Positions 24,485 to 33,192 of a stretch of 64,000 bases of DNA are shown here, in pieces. The DNA lies in NCBI GenBank assembly GCA_013823325.1, contig PNLY01000008.1:39148-103147 (forward strand), read 5' to 3'. The notes under the pieces were generated by a model, which was not told the DNA's origin, searched no databases, and saw only the letters and a program-made list of their open reading frames with translations. Origin of the DNA: Methylobacterium sp. (lineage in GTDB: Bacteria; Pseudomonadota; Alphaproteobacteria; Rhizobiales; Beijerinckiaceae). A program made the position numbers and the translations under genes. Position 1 is the first letter of the stretch, and every line of letters starts with the position of its first letter.

Positions 24485-25459
24485 CTATTCGGTCAGCCTG
24501 ATCCCGGTCTTCGCCACCAGCTCGGTCAGGATGGCGCGGTCGCGGGCCATGAAGGCGCCGGTCTCCTGCGGGCTCCAGGCGACGGGCTCGATCACCAGCT
24601 CGCGATAGCGCGCGACGAGCTCGGCATCGGCCATCGCCCTGTTGATCGCCGTGTTGAGGATGTGCAACGCACCCGGCTCGATCCCCGCCGGTGCGACGAT
24701 CGAGGCCCAGCCGGGATAGATCAGGTTGACGCCCTGCTCCGTGAGCGTCGGCAGCTCGGGCAGTTGCTGCTGTCGCGTATCGGTGGTGACGGCGAGCGCC
24801 TTCACCTTGCCGCCCTGGATGTTGCCGAGGCTGGCGGCGAGGCTGTCGATCATGACATGGACCTGCCCCGACATCAGGTCCGCCGCAGCGAGCCCGGCGC
24901 CGCGATAGGGCACATGCGCCAGCCTAAGGCCGGTCGCCTGCATGATCATCTCGAAGACGAGGTGGTTGGTGCCGCCGATTCCGGCCGAGGCGAAGTTGAG
25001 CTGCCCGGGGCGCTGCCTGGCATAGGCGAGGAACTCGGCGAGCGAGTTGACCGGCAGGGTCGGCGAGGCGTTCAGCACCAGCGGGAACAGGCCGAGCATG
25101 CCGACCGGGGCGAAATCATAGGCGACGTCATAGGGCAGCTTCTGGCCGAGCGCCGGGGCGGCGGCGAAGCTCGCCGCGGTCGCGACCAGCAGCGTGTGGC
25201 CATCGGCCGCTGCCTTGACCACGGCCTGGCCGGCGACGATGCCGTTGGCGCCCGGACGGTTGTCGATGATCAGCGACTGGCCGAGCTGCCGCGCCAGCGT
25301 CTCGCCGAGCCGGCGCGCCGCGATATCGGTGCCGCCCGCCGGCGCGAAGGGGACGACGAGCTGGATCGGCCGCTCCGGGAAGGCGGCGCGGGCGCTGCCG
25401 GTCCCGAGCGCGCTGGCGAGCCCGGCGAGCAGGACGGTGCGGCGATCGAATGGAGGCAT
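24485..25459 (-). CDS. Tripartite tricarboxylate transporter binding protein (Bug family)
   Basis: A 324-residue periplasmic binding protein: a signal peptide of about 25 residues ending GSARA, then the Bug signature PIQLVVPFAPAGGTDIAAR, the NRPGANGIVAG loop and the HVPYRGAGLAAADLMSGQV region. Bug proteins bind carboxylates for TctAB membrane subunits, but no tctA/tctB genes are nearby, so it is an orphan. The adjacent FAD monooxygenase may share an aromatic or organic acid pathway; that is only proximity. Confidence 0.9.
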   Translation of the reverse strand: MPPFDRRTVLLAGLASALGTGSARAAFPERPIQLVVPFAPAGGTDIAARRLGETLARQLGQSLIIDNRPGANGIVAGQAVVKAAADGHTLLVATAASFAAAPALGQKLPYDVAYDFAPVGMLGLFPLVLNASPTLPVNSLAEFLAYARQRPGQLNFASAGIGGTNHLVFEMIMQATGLRLAHVPYRGAGLAAADLMSGQVHVMIDSLAASLGNIQGGKVKALAVTTDTRQQQLPELPTLTEQGVNLIYPGWASIVAPAGIEPGALHILNTAINRAMADAELVARYRELVIEPVAWSPQETGAFMARDRAILTELVAKTGIRLTE

Positions 25460-25532
25460 CGGCCTTCTCCGGCAAAAGCGGGAGCGGCGAGATTAGCGAT
25501 CGCCGGCCGGTGGGGAAGGGGCTCCTTGCGCC

Positions 25533-26063
25533 TCAGGTGCCCGGCCGGTTGATGGTCAGCTTCTGGAAGCCCTTGCCGGCGAGCACCGGCTTTTTCGCCG
25601 AGAGGATGCGCGAATTGATGCCCTGCCAGCCGATCTCGCCGGAGAGCCGGCCATATTCGATCTTCGGGCAGCGGTTCATGATCACGGTGACGCCTCTGGC
25701 CTCGGCCTTGGCTGCGGCCTCGTCATTGCGCACCGAGAGCTGCATCCAGATCACCTTGGGCAGTGGATCGAGGCCGAGCGCCTCCTTGGTGATCGGGCCG
25801 GCGGCTTCCGAGTTGCGGAAGATCTCGACCATGTCGACCGGCTGCGGGATGTCCTTCAGCGCGCCGTAGACCGTCTTGCCCAGCAAGGTCTGCCCTGCGA
25901 GGCCTGGATTGACGGGGATCACATCGTAGCCGCGATCGAGCAGGTATTTGGTGACGATCCAGCTCGGGCGCGCCTCGTTGGCGGAGGCCCCGACCAGCGC
26001 CACGGTCTTCACCTCGCGCAGGATGCGGCGAATGAGCGCATCGTCGTAGGAGTCGTGATTCAC
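25533..26063 (-). CDS. CoA-binding domain protein (YccU type)
   Basis: A Rossmann-fold CoA-binding protein. The core runs from KTVALVGASANEARPSW through the conserved YDVIPVNPGLAG and VDMVEIFRNSEAAGP to WMQLSVRN and MNRCPKIEYGRL. The role of this widespread single-domain family is not settled. I start it at the GTG giving (V)NHDSYDDALIRRIL, which fits family N-termini; an ATG at 26120 would add 19 residues. A divergent gene lies 156 bp upstream. Confidence 0.8.
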   Translation of the reverse strand: MNHDSYDDALIRRILREVKTVALVGASANEARPSWIVTKYLLDRGYDVIPVNPGLAGQTLLGKTVYGALKDIPQPVDMVEIFRNSEAAGPITKEALGLDPLPKVIWMQLSVRNDEAAAKAEARGVTVIMNRCPKIEYGRLSGEIGWQGINSRILSAKKPVLAGKGFQKLTINRPGT

Positions 26064-26218
26064 GCAGTCAAAATCCCAGCGAATTGAACGAATTACCTGC
26101 CTTGCCTGAATCAAGGGCAAAGCCGCGCGGATGTCCGGAACATAGCGTCGGCAAGCTGGTTCCCCATCTTGAAGAATGCGGGGTAAATCCCGCTCTTCAG
26201 CACGAAGGAGGGCCTGCC

Positions 26219-26659
26219 ATGTGCGACTACAGTCTGCACCATGTTATGTCGACTCCTGCCAAGGTCGGCGATGTCCTCAAGACCACCAGCTTTCCCGGAT
26301 CGAGCACCAGGGGCTTTTGCGCCGCTGGCGAGCCGAATGTCGCGGTTTGCGTGATGCCCGGCACGGAGCTGGCGTTTTCGGCCGAGATCGAATGCGACAG
26401 GGCGATCGGCTTCCTGCCGCATCGCCGGCTCGGGGCGACCTTGGCGCGCTTCCGCCAGGTCGATCTCGACAAGCCCTACGCCCATCACGACGCGATCGAA
26501 CTGCCGAATGGGCGGATCGAACTCCTGACCAATCTCTCGCAGGGCCAGACCGCGACCGTGCTGCAATTGCCGGCTGACGAGCAGGCGCAGCGGGCCACGC
26601 CTGCTGAAGCCGAGCCCGCACCGGCGAGGCATGAGCCGATCCCTCTCTTCGGCCTCTGA
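26219..26659 (+). CDS. Conserved hypothetical protein (MCDYSLHHV type)
   Basis: A 146-residue soluble protein starting MCDYSLHHVMSTPAKVGD, with GFCAAGEPNVAVC and DRAIGFLPHRRLG in the middle and an Ala/Pro/Glu-rich tail ending HEPIPLFGL. A very strong Shine-Dalgarno AAGGAGG lies 8 nt upstream, indicating high expression. The N-terminal Cys/Tyr/His set recalls small conserved proteins of Rhizobiales and cyanobacteria without a known function. It is followed by a hairpin and a convergent enoyl-CoA hydratase gene. Confidence 0.75.
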   Translation: MCDYSLHHVMSTPAKVGDVLKTTSFPGSSTRGFCAAGEPNVAVCVMPGTELAFSAEIECDRAIGFLPHRRLGATLARFRQVDLDKPYAHHDAIELPNGRIELLTNLSQGQTATVLQLPADEQAQRATPAEAEPAPARHEPIPLFGL

Positions 26660-26691
26660 TAGGATATTAAGAGGCGCATGAGTATCGATGC

Positions 26692-26719
26692 GGCGGGCTC
26701 GTCCTGGGGCGAGCCCGCC
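26692..26719 (+). terminator. Hairpin between convergent genes
   Basis: Ten-base arms GGCGGGCTCG and CGAGCCCGCC enclose an 8-base loop. It sits in the 63 bp between two converging genes and can act on both strands. No T-run follows, so termination is likely but not certain. Confidence 0.5.
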
Positions 26720-26722
26720 CGC

Positions 26723-27529
26723 TCAGCCGTGATGCCAGTCAGGCTGGCGCTTCTCCATGAAGGCGCCGATGCCCTCTTCCGCGTCGCGCGCCAGCATGTT
26801 CTCGACCATCACCGCCGAGGCGTGGTCATAGGCCGTCTTCAGTCCCATCTCGCGCTGCTCATAGAAGGCGCGCTTGCCGACCTTCACCGTCGCCGCCGAT
26901 TTCGAGGCGATGATCGCCGCGAGCCGTTTCGCCTCCGCCAGCGCTTCCCCTGCCGGCACGACCCGGTTGACCAGACCCATGCGGGCGGCATCCTGCGCCG
27001 GCACCATCTCGCCGAGCAGCAGCATCTCCATCGCATGCTTGGCTGAGAGGTTGCGCGAGAGCGCGACCATCGGCGTCGAGCAGAACAGGCCGATATGGAC
27101 GCCGGGCGTGCAGAAGCGCGCGGCTTCGCCGGCGACGGCGAGGTCGCAGCTCGCGACGAGCTGGCAGCCGGCGGCCGTCGCCGTGCCTTCGACGGCTGCG
27201 ATCACCGGCTGGGGCAGGGCGGTGATCTGCTGCATCACGCCCGAGCAGCGCCCGAGGATATCGGCGAAATAGGCGCGGCCGCGATCGGGATCGGCCCGGC
27301 GCGCGCTCATCTCCTTGAGGTCGTGCCCGGCTGAGAACACCGGGCCGGCCGCCGCCAGCACCACGGCGCGGACACTGCGGTCATTCGCGACCGCGGCGAG
27401 GGTTTCGGACAAAGCCGCCAGCATCGCCTCGCTCAGCGGGTTGCGTGCTTCCGGTCGGTTCAGGGTCAGGGTCGCGATGCCGTCGGCATCCTCGCGCAGC
27501 AGGAGCTGCGCTTTGGCATGGGCGTTCAT
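26723..27529 (-). CDS. Enoyl-CoA hydratase/isomerase family protein (ECHDC3-like)
   Basis: A 268-residue crotonase-fold protein: NRPEARNPLSEAML, the CoA/oxyanion loop FSAGHDLKEMSARR, and the second oxyanion stretch VEGTATAAGCQLVASCDLAVA. The usual catalytic Glu position is occupied by VHIGLFCSTP, so classic hydratase activity is doubtful, as in ECHDC3-type members. No beta-oxidation genes are adjacent. The divergent thioesterase 94 bp away could share CoA-ester metabolism. Confidence 0.8.
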   Translation of the reverse strand: MNAHAKAQLLLREDADGIATLTLNRPEARNPLSEAMLAALSETLAAVANDRSVRAVVLAAAGPVFSAGHDLKEMSARRADPDRGRAYFADILGRCSGVMQQITALPQPVIAAVEGTATAAGCQLVASCDLAVAGEAARFCTPGVHIGLFCSTPMVALSRNLSAKHAMEMLLLGEMVPAQDAARMGLVNRVVPAGEALAEAKRLAAIIASKSAATVKVGKRAFYEQREMGLKTAYDHASAVMVENMLARDAEEGIGAFMEKRQPDWHHG

Positions 27530-27623
27530 GGCGAAAAGCCTTTCGCTGTTTGTCCTATTGTCGGTAGGCGGGGGCCGTGCTGCAAGGGGACCAACGCCCG
27601 ATCAGACCCCGGTTTTCCGCACG

Positions 27624-28052
27624 ATGACGACCCGCATGAGCGCCGCCGAGATCGAGGCCTATCTCGATCAGGTCTTCCCGCAGCTCCACTATGGCGGCCG
27701 CACCTATTTTGTCGAGGAGGTCGGGCCACTCTCCGCGCGCATGCGCTGCGACTATCATGAGAAGCATCTGCGGCCGGGCGGCACCATCTCTGGCCCGACC
27801 ATGATGGCGCTCGCCGATCTCGCGCTCTATGTCGCGATCCTCGCCCAGATCGGCCCGGTCGCGCTCGCGGTGACCACCAGCCTCAACTACAACTTCCTGC
27901 GCAAGCCGGGGCAGGCGGCGCTGATCGGGGAAGCGAAGCTGCTCAAGCTCGGCAAGCGCCTCGCGGTGGGCGAGGTCTGCCTCTATTCGCAAGGCGAGAG
28001 CGAGATGGTCTGCCACGCCACCGGGACCTATTCGATCCCGGCCGAGAGATAA
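27624..28052 (+). CDS. Hotdog-fold acyl-CoA thioesterase (PaaI family)
   Basis: A 142-residue PaaI-like protein: YHEKHLRPGGTISGPTMMALADLALYVAIL is the hotdog helix with the substrate-binding region (quoted in part: HLRPGGTISGP), followed by TTSLNYNFLRKPGQ and a final beta strand. It should hydrolyse an acyl- or aryl-CoA ester. The start at 27624 is followed by a second Met (MSAAEIEAYL). It precedes the ribosomal operon, which has its own promoter. Confidence 0.85.
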   Translation: MTTRMSAAEIEAYLDQVFPQLHYGGRTYFVEEVGPLSARMRCDYHEKHLRPGGTISGPTMMALADLALYVAILAQIGPVALAVTTSLNYNFLRKPGQAALIGEAKLLKLGKRLAVGEVCLYSQGESEMVCHATGTYSIPAER

Positions 28053-28129
28053 TTGCGGTATCCTGATACCTTTTCCTGCAGCGCTCTGAAAACAATGCAT
28101 TTTTCGTCGTAACCGGGTATTTTCTCTGC

Positions 28130-28158
28130 TTGACATCGTTGGGGTAGCCGCCTATCCA
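28130..28158 (+). promoter_or_regulatory. Sigma70-type promoter of the rplM-rpsI operon
   Basis: A perfect -35 TTGACA (28130-28135), a 17-base spacer and -10 TATCCA (28153-28158), 65 bp before the rplM start. This is the clearest promoter in the window and fits a highly expressed ribosomal operon. Confidence 0.75.
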
Positions 28159-28223
28159 GCGCCCACACCGCCGCCGGCTCCCCGGCGGCTTGTCCTTTTT
28201 TCAAGCAGCCGAAGGGTGCCGCG

Positions 28224-28685
28224 ATGAAGACCATCTCGCTCAAGCCCGCCGATGTCGAGAAGAAGTGGGTTGTGATCGACGCCTCCGGGCTCGTCGTCGG
28301 CCGTCTCGCCTCCCTGGTGGCGATGCGTCTGCGCGGCAAGCACAAGGCCGCCTACACCCCGCATGTCGACTGCGGCGACAACATCATCGTCATCAACGCC
28401 GAGAAGGTGGTGCTGACCGGTCGCAAGCGCGACCAGAAGGTCTACTACCACCACACCGGCTTCCCGGGTGGCATCAAGGAGCGTTCCGCCAAGTTCCTGC
28501 TGGACGGCCGCTTCCCCGAGCGCGTCGTCGAGAAGGCTGTCGAGCGCATGCTGCCGCGCGGCCCGCTCTTCCGCCAGATCCTCGGCAATCTGCGGGTCTA
28601 CAAGGGCTCCGAGCATCCGCATGCCGCCCAGTCGCCCGAGGCGCTCGACGTCGCGGCGCTCAACCGCAAGAACGCGAGGGTCTGA
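28224..28685 (+). CDS. rplM: 50S ribosomal protein L13
   Basis: A 153-residue L13: [39 protein letters not shown], the [16 protein letters not shown] motif and [10 protein letters not shown]. It assembles early into the large subunit. It is co-transcribed with rpsI, 2 bp downstream, from the promoter at 28130. Confidence 0.98.
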   Translation: MKTISLKPADVEKKWVVIDASGLVVGRLASLVAMRLRGKHKAAYTPHVDCGDNIIVINAEKVVLTGRKRDQKVYYHHTGFPGGIKERSAKFLLDGRFPERVVEKAVERMLPRGPLFRQILGNLRVYKGSEHPHAAQSPEALDVAALNRKNARV

Positions 28686-28687
28686 CC

Positions 28688-29167
28688 ATGGCCGAGGTTC
28701 TCCAGTCTCTCGAGCAGCTCGGCCAGGTCGCCAAGGGCGTCCAGCCCGAGGCTCCCGTCCACGTCAAGAAAGTCGATGCGCAGGGCCGCGCCTATGCCAC
28801 CGGCAAGCGCAAGAACGCCATCGCCCGCGTCTGGATCAAGCCGGGTTCCGGCAAGATCACGGTCAACACCCGTGACCAGGAAGTCTACTTCGCCCGTCCG
28901 GTGCTGCGCCTGATCCTGCAGCAGCCGCTGATGCTGGTCGATCGCATGACCCAGTACGACGTCGTCGTCACGGTCAAGGGCGGCGGCCTCTCCGGCCAGG
29001 CCGGCGCGGTCCGTCACGGCATCTCCAAGGCTCTGACTTTCTACGAGCCCGAGCTGCGCGGCCCGCTCAAGAAGGAAGGCTTCCTGACCCGCGACTCGCG
29101 CGTGGTCGAGCGCAAGAAGTTCGGCAAGGCCAAGGCCCGTCGCAGCTTCCAGTTCTCGAAGCGCTGA
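28688..29167 (+). CDS. rpsI: 30S ribosomal protein S9
   Basis: A 159-residue S9 with the usual alphaproteobacterial N-terminal extension of about 30 residues, then [19 protein letters not shown], the internal [19 protein letters not shown], and the basic C-terminal tail ending FQFSKR that reaches the P-site tRNA. It is directly downstream of rplM and followed by a strong terminator. Confidence 0.98.
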   Translation: MAEVLQSLEQLGQVAKGVQPEAPVHVKKVDAQGRAYATGKRKNAIARVWIKPGSGKITVNTRDQEVYFARPVLRLILQQPLMLVDRMTQYDVVVTVKGGGLSGQAGAVRHGISKALTFYEPELRGPLKKEGFLTRDSRVVERKKFGKAKARRSFQFSKR

Positions 29168-29193
29168 TCGGCATCAAAAACCGATTGTTTTCA

Positions 29194-29223
29194 GGGGTTG
29201 GCAGAAATGCCAGCCCCTTTTTT
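29194..29223 (+). terminator. Rho-independent terminator of rplM-rpsI
   Basis: GGGGTTGGC-AGAAAT-GCCAGCCCC (one mismatch-free nine-base stem) runs straight into seven T residues, 26 bp after the rpsI stop. Confidence 0.9.
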
Positions 29224-29292
29224 CTTGTGGGCGTGCTGCTTCTGGCGTGGCGGGGGCTGCGAGGCTGATCCGGGCGCGGAAAGGCGATTCCG

Positions 29293-29628
29293 CTACCGGA
29301 TCATCATGGCGTAGACCATGAGCCCGAAGCCCAGTGCGATGCCGAGATAGCAGATCCATGCCAGGATCTCTTGCCAGCGCTGGGGGCGCAGCCGTTCCAG
29401 CTCCGCATCCGCCGGGCCGCCGTCCTGTGTCTGCAGGCCCAGCGCGCCGAGCATACGGTGGGTAGCCTCGCGGTCCGCGGTTGTTCCCTTGATGGCTCCG
29501 CCGATGATTCGTCCGAGGAGGTAGCGTTTCACGCCGGCGGTGAACGAGCCGAGGAAGAAGGTGGTGAGCACGGCGGAGAACGCCAGGAACACCACGAGCC
29601 CCGCGAGGAACAAGATCCAATGGCTCAC
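29293..29628 (-). CDS. Two-span membrane protein of unknown function
   Basis: A 111-residue protein with a membrane helix at residues 4-26 (WILFLAGLVVFLAFSAVLTTFF), a cytoplasmic or periplasmic loop of about 60 residues with basic and acidic stretches, and a second helix near the C-terminus (WICYLGIALGFGLMVYAMM). GC-ending codons and clear topology support coding. The DREATHRMLGALGLQ loop has no recognised motif. No operon partners. Confidence 0.6.
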   Translation of the reverse strand: MSHWILFLAGLVVFLAFSAVLTTFFLGSFTAGVKRYLLGRIIGGAIKGTTADREATHRMLGALGLQTQDGGPADAELERLRPQRWQEILAWICYLGIALGFGLMVYAMMIR

Positions 29629-29842
29629 CCGGCTCCCTCCTTCGATACAGCGCGCAGCCCGGTCTCAGGATCACGGGTTTTCGCAGCGACCCTTGCGCGG
29701 AGTATCCCATAACGCAGATGAGCGTTCCATGTGCTGGGGCATTGACCGGCGCGGGGAGCAGCTGACGTCGGCGCATCGTCCCCCGGCGAGTTCACGCCGG
29801 GCTCCATATCGGTCATCGCATCGAACGGGGTGCTAGCAGCCG

Positions 29843-30589
29843 TCAGCGCGCATCGTGGAAGATGATGCCGACGGTATGGCGCATGCCGGAGCGCAGCCGG
29901 CTGACGCCGTGGCGCAGGTTGACACGGTAATTGCCCTTCGAACCCTGCACGGGCCGGTTATGGACGGCGAAGGCGACTGCATCGCCCTGGCGCAATGGCA
30001 CGACCTCGACGCGGCTCTGCATGCGCGGCCGCTGCTCGGTCAGGGCGAATTCGCCGCCGGTGAAGTCGCGGCCGGGCTCCGAGAGCAGGATCGCCACCTG
30101 GATCGGAAAGGCGAGGTCGCCATAAAGGTCCTGGTGCAGGCAATTATAGTCGCCCGGGACGTATTGCAGCAGCAGCGGCGTCGGGCGCGCCTGGCCGGCC
30201 TCGCGGCATTGCTGCAGGAAGGCCGCATGCGCATCGGGATAGCGCTCGTCGATGCTCATGCGGGCGTTCCAGGCGTTAGCGACGTCGGCGAGATGCGGAT
30301 AGAGCGCTGTCCGCAGGCCTCCGATCAGGTCGGGAAGCGGATACTTGAAATAGCGGTACTCGCCCCTGCCGAAGCCGTGCCGCGCCATGACGATATGGCT
30401 GCGGAAATGGCTCTCGTCGGGATAGAGCGCCGCGATCCCACGGCACTCTTTCGGCGTGAGCAGGCTGGACAGCACGGCGCAGCCGAAACCGTCGAGCTCG
30501 GCGGCTAGTGCAATCCAGTCGTAAGCGGCGACTCGTGCCTCTGGGGATGTGCCCGCCTCCGGCGCCTGCATTGTGGCCTTCGCCATCAT
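29843..30589 (-). CDS. 2-oxoglutarate/Fe(II)-dependent oxygenase
   Basis: About 248 residues. The jelly-roll iron site is visible as CLHQDLYGDLAFP (His and Asp ligands), with the distal region VNLRHGVSRLRSGMRHTVGI for the second His and the Arg that holds 2-oxoglutarate. PLLLQYVPGDYN and LTEQRPRMQSRVEVVPLRQGD are typical of prolyl-4-hydroxylase-like members. The substrate is unknown; protein, nucleic acid or small molecule are all possible. Several Met codons at the start leave the N-terminus uncertain by up to 16 residues. Confidence 0.8.
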   Translation of the reverse strand: MMAKATMQAPEAGTSPEARVAAYDWIALAAELDGFGCAVLSSLLTPKECRGIAALYPDESHFRSHIVMARHGFGRGEYRYFKYPLPDLIGGLRTALYPHLADVANAWNARMSIDERYPDAHAAFLQQCREAGQARPTPLLLQYVPGDYNCLHQDLYGDLAFPIQVAILLSEPGRDFTGGEFALTEQRPRMQSRVEVVPLRQGDAVAFAVHNRPVQGSKGNYRVNLRHGVSRLRSGMRHTVGIIFHDAR

Positions 30590-30748
30590 GATCATCTCGC
30601 CCTGCCTTTGCCCGACACAGCTGCGGGTGGTGGTCATCGTGCGGCGACCTTCGCCGGCCTATGCGCTCTTCGGCCACCCGATTCCCGTGGGACAGGTCAG
30701 GTTGGTCGCGCGCCTCCTGCGGGAGTGAGCATGAGAGCTCCTCGTCGT

Positions 30749-31639
30749 TCAGGCGCTGGCCTCCAGCCAGGCGACGACCTCGGCCCGCCGCGGATGCGGC
30801 CTGCCGGCGCCTGGGAACAGCATCGTCAGCCGGTCGCCGCTCGTGAGTTCCTCCGCGAAGGGCGCGACCAGCCGCCCGTCGGCGAGATAGGGCGCAACCA
30901 GGCTCCGGCGGCCGATCAGGATGCCGGCGCCGCCGAGCGCGGCATCGAGCGCCAGCGCATAGAGCGAATAGGACGGGCCACGGCCGGGGTCGATGCCGCG
31001 GGTGCCGGCATGGCGCAGCCAGCGCGCCCAGTCGCCACGCCAGACGGCGTCGTGTAGCAGGGTCTGGCCGGCGAGATCGGCGCGAGTCCGTAGCGTGCCG
31101 GCGAGCGACGGGGCGCAGACCGGGAAGAGGCTGTCCTCACCGAGCGTAACCGCGTCGGCCCGCGGCTGTGCGAGATAGAACAGCGCGAGGTCGAAACTGT
31201 CGTGCCGGCCGGTCGGCGGCTCTTCCATCGCGCTGATCGAGATCGCAAGGCCCGGAAAGGCCTGCTGCAGCGCCGGCAGGCGCGGCGACAGCCAGAGCTG
31301 GGCGATGCAGGGCAGGGCGGCAATCGTGAGCGCCCGGCCGGCATGGCTCGCCTTGAGCTCCTGGACGGTCAGGGCGAGCGCGTCGAAGGCGGCGCTGAGC
31401 CGTGGCCGGGCCTCCTGCGCCGCTTCCGTCAACGCGACGCCCTGCGGCAATCGCCTGAACAATGTCAGCCCGAGAAAGGCTTCGAGATGGCGCACCTGCT
31501 GGGCGATGGCGCCCTGCGTCACCCCGATCTCCTCCGCCGCCCGCGAGAAGCTGCCGAGTCGTGCTGCGGCCTCGAAGGCGCGCAGCGCATTGAGCGGCGG
31601 CAGGGGTGGACGGGGCGGTTTGACGGCCATGGGCTGCAC
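30749..31639 (-). CDS. LysR-type transcriptional regulator (GcvA-like)
   Basis: A 296-residue LTTR. The winged HTH is at residues 15-75 (PLNALRAFEAAARLGSFSRA, then GVTQGAIAQQVRHLE, then LFRRLPQGVALTE). The effector domain has the usual LPALQQAFPGLAISI. The N-terminal PPLNALRAFE pattern is shared with GcvA-type regulators. It is transcribed away from the SHMT-like gene, with a perfect palindrome at 31647-31669 in the 106-bp gap, so it probably controls that gene and itself. The effector could be an amino acid; that is inferred. Confidence 0.9.
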   Translation of the reverse strand: MQPMAVKPPRPPLPPLNALRAFEAAARLGSFSRAAEEIGVTQGAIAQQVRHLEAFLGLTLFRRLPQGVALTEAAQEARPRLSAAFDALALTVQELKASHAGRALTIAALPCIAQLWLSPRLPALQQAFPGLAISISAMEEPPTGRHDSFDLALFYLAQPRADAVTLGEDSLFPVCAPSLAGTLRTRADLAGQTLLHDAVWRGDWARWLRHAGTRGIDPGRGPSYSLYALALDAALGGAGILIGRRSLVAPYLADGRLVAPFAEELTSGDRLTMLFPGAGRPHPRRAEVVAWLEASA

Positions 31640-31646
31640 GTAGTTG

Positions 31647-31669
31647 CAGGCCTAGATTTTCTAGGCCTG
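31647..31669. promoter_or_regulatory. Perfect palindrome, likely LysR operator
   Basis: CAGGCCTAGA-TTT-TCTAGGCCTG: 10-base arms with a 3-base centre, containing a T-N11-A style LTTR core. It lies 8 bp from the LysR start codon and 77 bp from the divergent SHMT-like gene, where an autoregulatory LTTR site is expected. Confidence 0.65.
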
Positions 31670-31745
31670 GGCGCGACGATAACTGGTTTGCATCCGCGCC
31701 GGCAAATCGCTGCAATGGGCTGACGAAACAAGGGCTCGGCGAGGG

Positions 31746-33077
31746 ATGGCGATGACGGTGAAACTGGCGCGGCGCGGTTGGGTGCCGGCGGCGAGCGAGG
31801 ACTATGTGCTCCGGATCGCCGGCGAGGTCGCGGCTGAGGACCGCACGGCACGCGAGACCAGGCTCGCCGATCTCGTCGCCGAGAATCGCACCATCCACGA
31901 GCGCGACTGCGTCAACCTCAACCCGGCGACAAATGTCATGAACCCGCGCGCCGAGGCGGTACTGGGGCAGGGGCTCGGCACGCGGCCCTCGCTCGGCTAT
32001 CCCGGCGACAAATACGAGATGGGCCTCGAGGCGATCGAGCAGATCGAGGTGATGGCGGCGGAGCTGGCGGCGCAGGTCTTCGGCGCCTCCTATGCCGAGA
32101 TTCGCGTGCCTTCAGGCGCGATCGCCAATCTCTACGTCTTCATGGCGGCGGCCAAGCCCGGCGATGTCGTGATCGCGCCGCCGCCGGCGATCGGCGGCCA
32201 TGTCACCCATCACGGCGCCGGCGCTGCCGGGCTTTACGGCGTCGTCACCCATCCCGCCCCGATCGATGCCACCGGTTATACGGTCGACGTCGGCAAGCTG
32301 CGCGAGGATGCACTGCGGCTGCGGCCCAAGGTCATCAGCATCGGCGGCAGCCTCAATCTGTTCCCGCATCCGATCCGCGAGATCCGCGCCGTCGCCGACG
32401 AGGTCGGCGCGATCGTGCTGTTCGACGCGGCCCATCTCTCCGGCATTATCGCAGGCGGCGGCTGGCAGCAGCCGCTGGAGGAGGGCGCTCACGTCATGAC
32501 GATGAGCACCTATAAGAGCCTGGGCGGACCGCCCTCCGGCCTGATCGTCACCAACGATGCTGGCCTCGCCGAGAAGCTCGACGCCATCGCCTATCCCGGC
32601 CTCACCGCTAATTTCGACGCGGCCAAGTCGGCGGCGCTGGCGATCACCATGATGGATTGGCAGGAATTCGGCCGCGACTACGCCGCGATGATGGCGGCGA
32701 CGGCGAAATCGCTGGCCGAGGCCCTGGTCGAGCGGCAGGTGCCGGTCTTCGCGCGCGACCGCGGCGTGACCACCTCGCACCAGTTCGCGATCGAGGCCGC
32801 GCCCTATGGCGGCGGCCAGGCCGCGGCGAAGCGGCTGCGCGCCGTCAACATCCTGAGCTGCGGCATCGGCCTGCCGCTCGCCGAGGTCGCGGGAGACGTC
32901 AATGGTCTCCGGTTGGGTACCCCCGAGATCGTCCGCTTCGGCATGAAGCCCGAGCACATGCCGGAGCTCGCCGGCTATATCGCCGACGGGTTGTCGGGGG
33001 CGCGGCCCGATGAGGCGATCGCCCGCGACGTCACCGCCTTCCGCCGGCGCTTTGGCCGGCTGCACTATGTGAGGTGA
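31746..33077 (+). CDS. Serine hydroxymethyltransferase-like PLP enzyme
   Basis: A 443-residue fold-type I PLP protein: NLNPATNVMNPRAEAVLGQG and PSLGYPGDKYEMG recall the SHMT N-terminus, D227-A-A-H230 is the cofactor Asp motif, and the Schiff-base lysine is K257 in MSTYKSLGGPPSG. The lysine motif differs from canonical SHMT (TTTTHKTLRGPRGG type), so this is a paralogue. An aldolase or hydroxymethyltransferase on an unusual amino acid (for example alpha-methylserine) is plausible. It is divergent from a LysR regulator, arguing for catabolic induction rather than housekeeping one-carbon metabolism. Confidence 0.8.
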   Translation: MAMTVKLARRGWVPAASEDYVLRIAGEVAAEDRTARETRLADLVAENRTIHERDCVNLNPATNVMNPRAEAVLGQGLGTRPSLGYPGDKYEMGLEAIEQIEVMAAELAAQVFGASYAEIRVPSGAIANLYVFMAAAKPGDVVIAPPPAIGGHVTHHGAGAAGLYGVVTHPAPIDATGYTVDVGKLREDALRLRPKVISIGGSLNLFPHPIREIRAVADEVGAIVLFDAAHLSGIIAGGGWQQPLEEGAHVMTMSTYKSLGGPPSGLIVTNDAGLAEKLDAIAYPGLTANFDAAKSAALAITMMDWQEFGRDYAAMMAATAKSLAEALVERQVPVFARDRGVTTSHQFAIEAAPYGGGQAAAKRLRAVNILSCGIGLPLAEVAGDVNGLRLGTPEIVRFGMKPEHMPELAGYIADGLSGARPDEAIARDVTAFRRRFGRLHYVR

Positions 33078-33085
33078 GGGGCACG

Positions 33086-33192
33086 CGTCATTCTCGGGCG
33101 CAGCGAAGCGCAGACCCGAGAATCTCATGACGAGAAGGCGCCGTCAGGGCCTCCTCCGGCCTGAGATGCTCGGGTCAAGCCCGAGCATGACG
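33086..33192. repeat. Intergenic palindromic element, copy 1
   Basis: About 107 bp with two hairpin arms: CGTCATTCTCGGG...CCCGAGAATCTCA and GCCTGAGATGCTCGGG...CCCGAGCATGACG. Near-identical copies, in either orientation, lie at 43061, 55735, 57412, 61994 and 63105. Its right arm overlaps the 3' end of the serine hydrolase gene and supplies that gene's last codons and stop. Confidence 0.9.
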
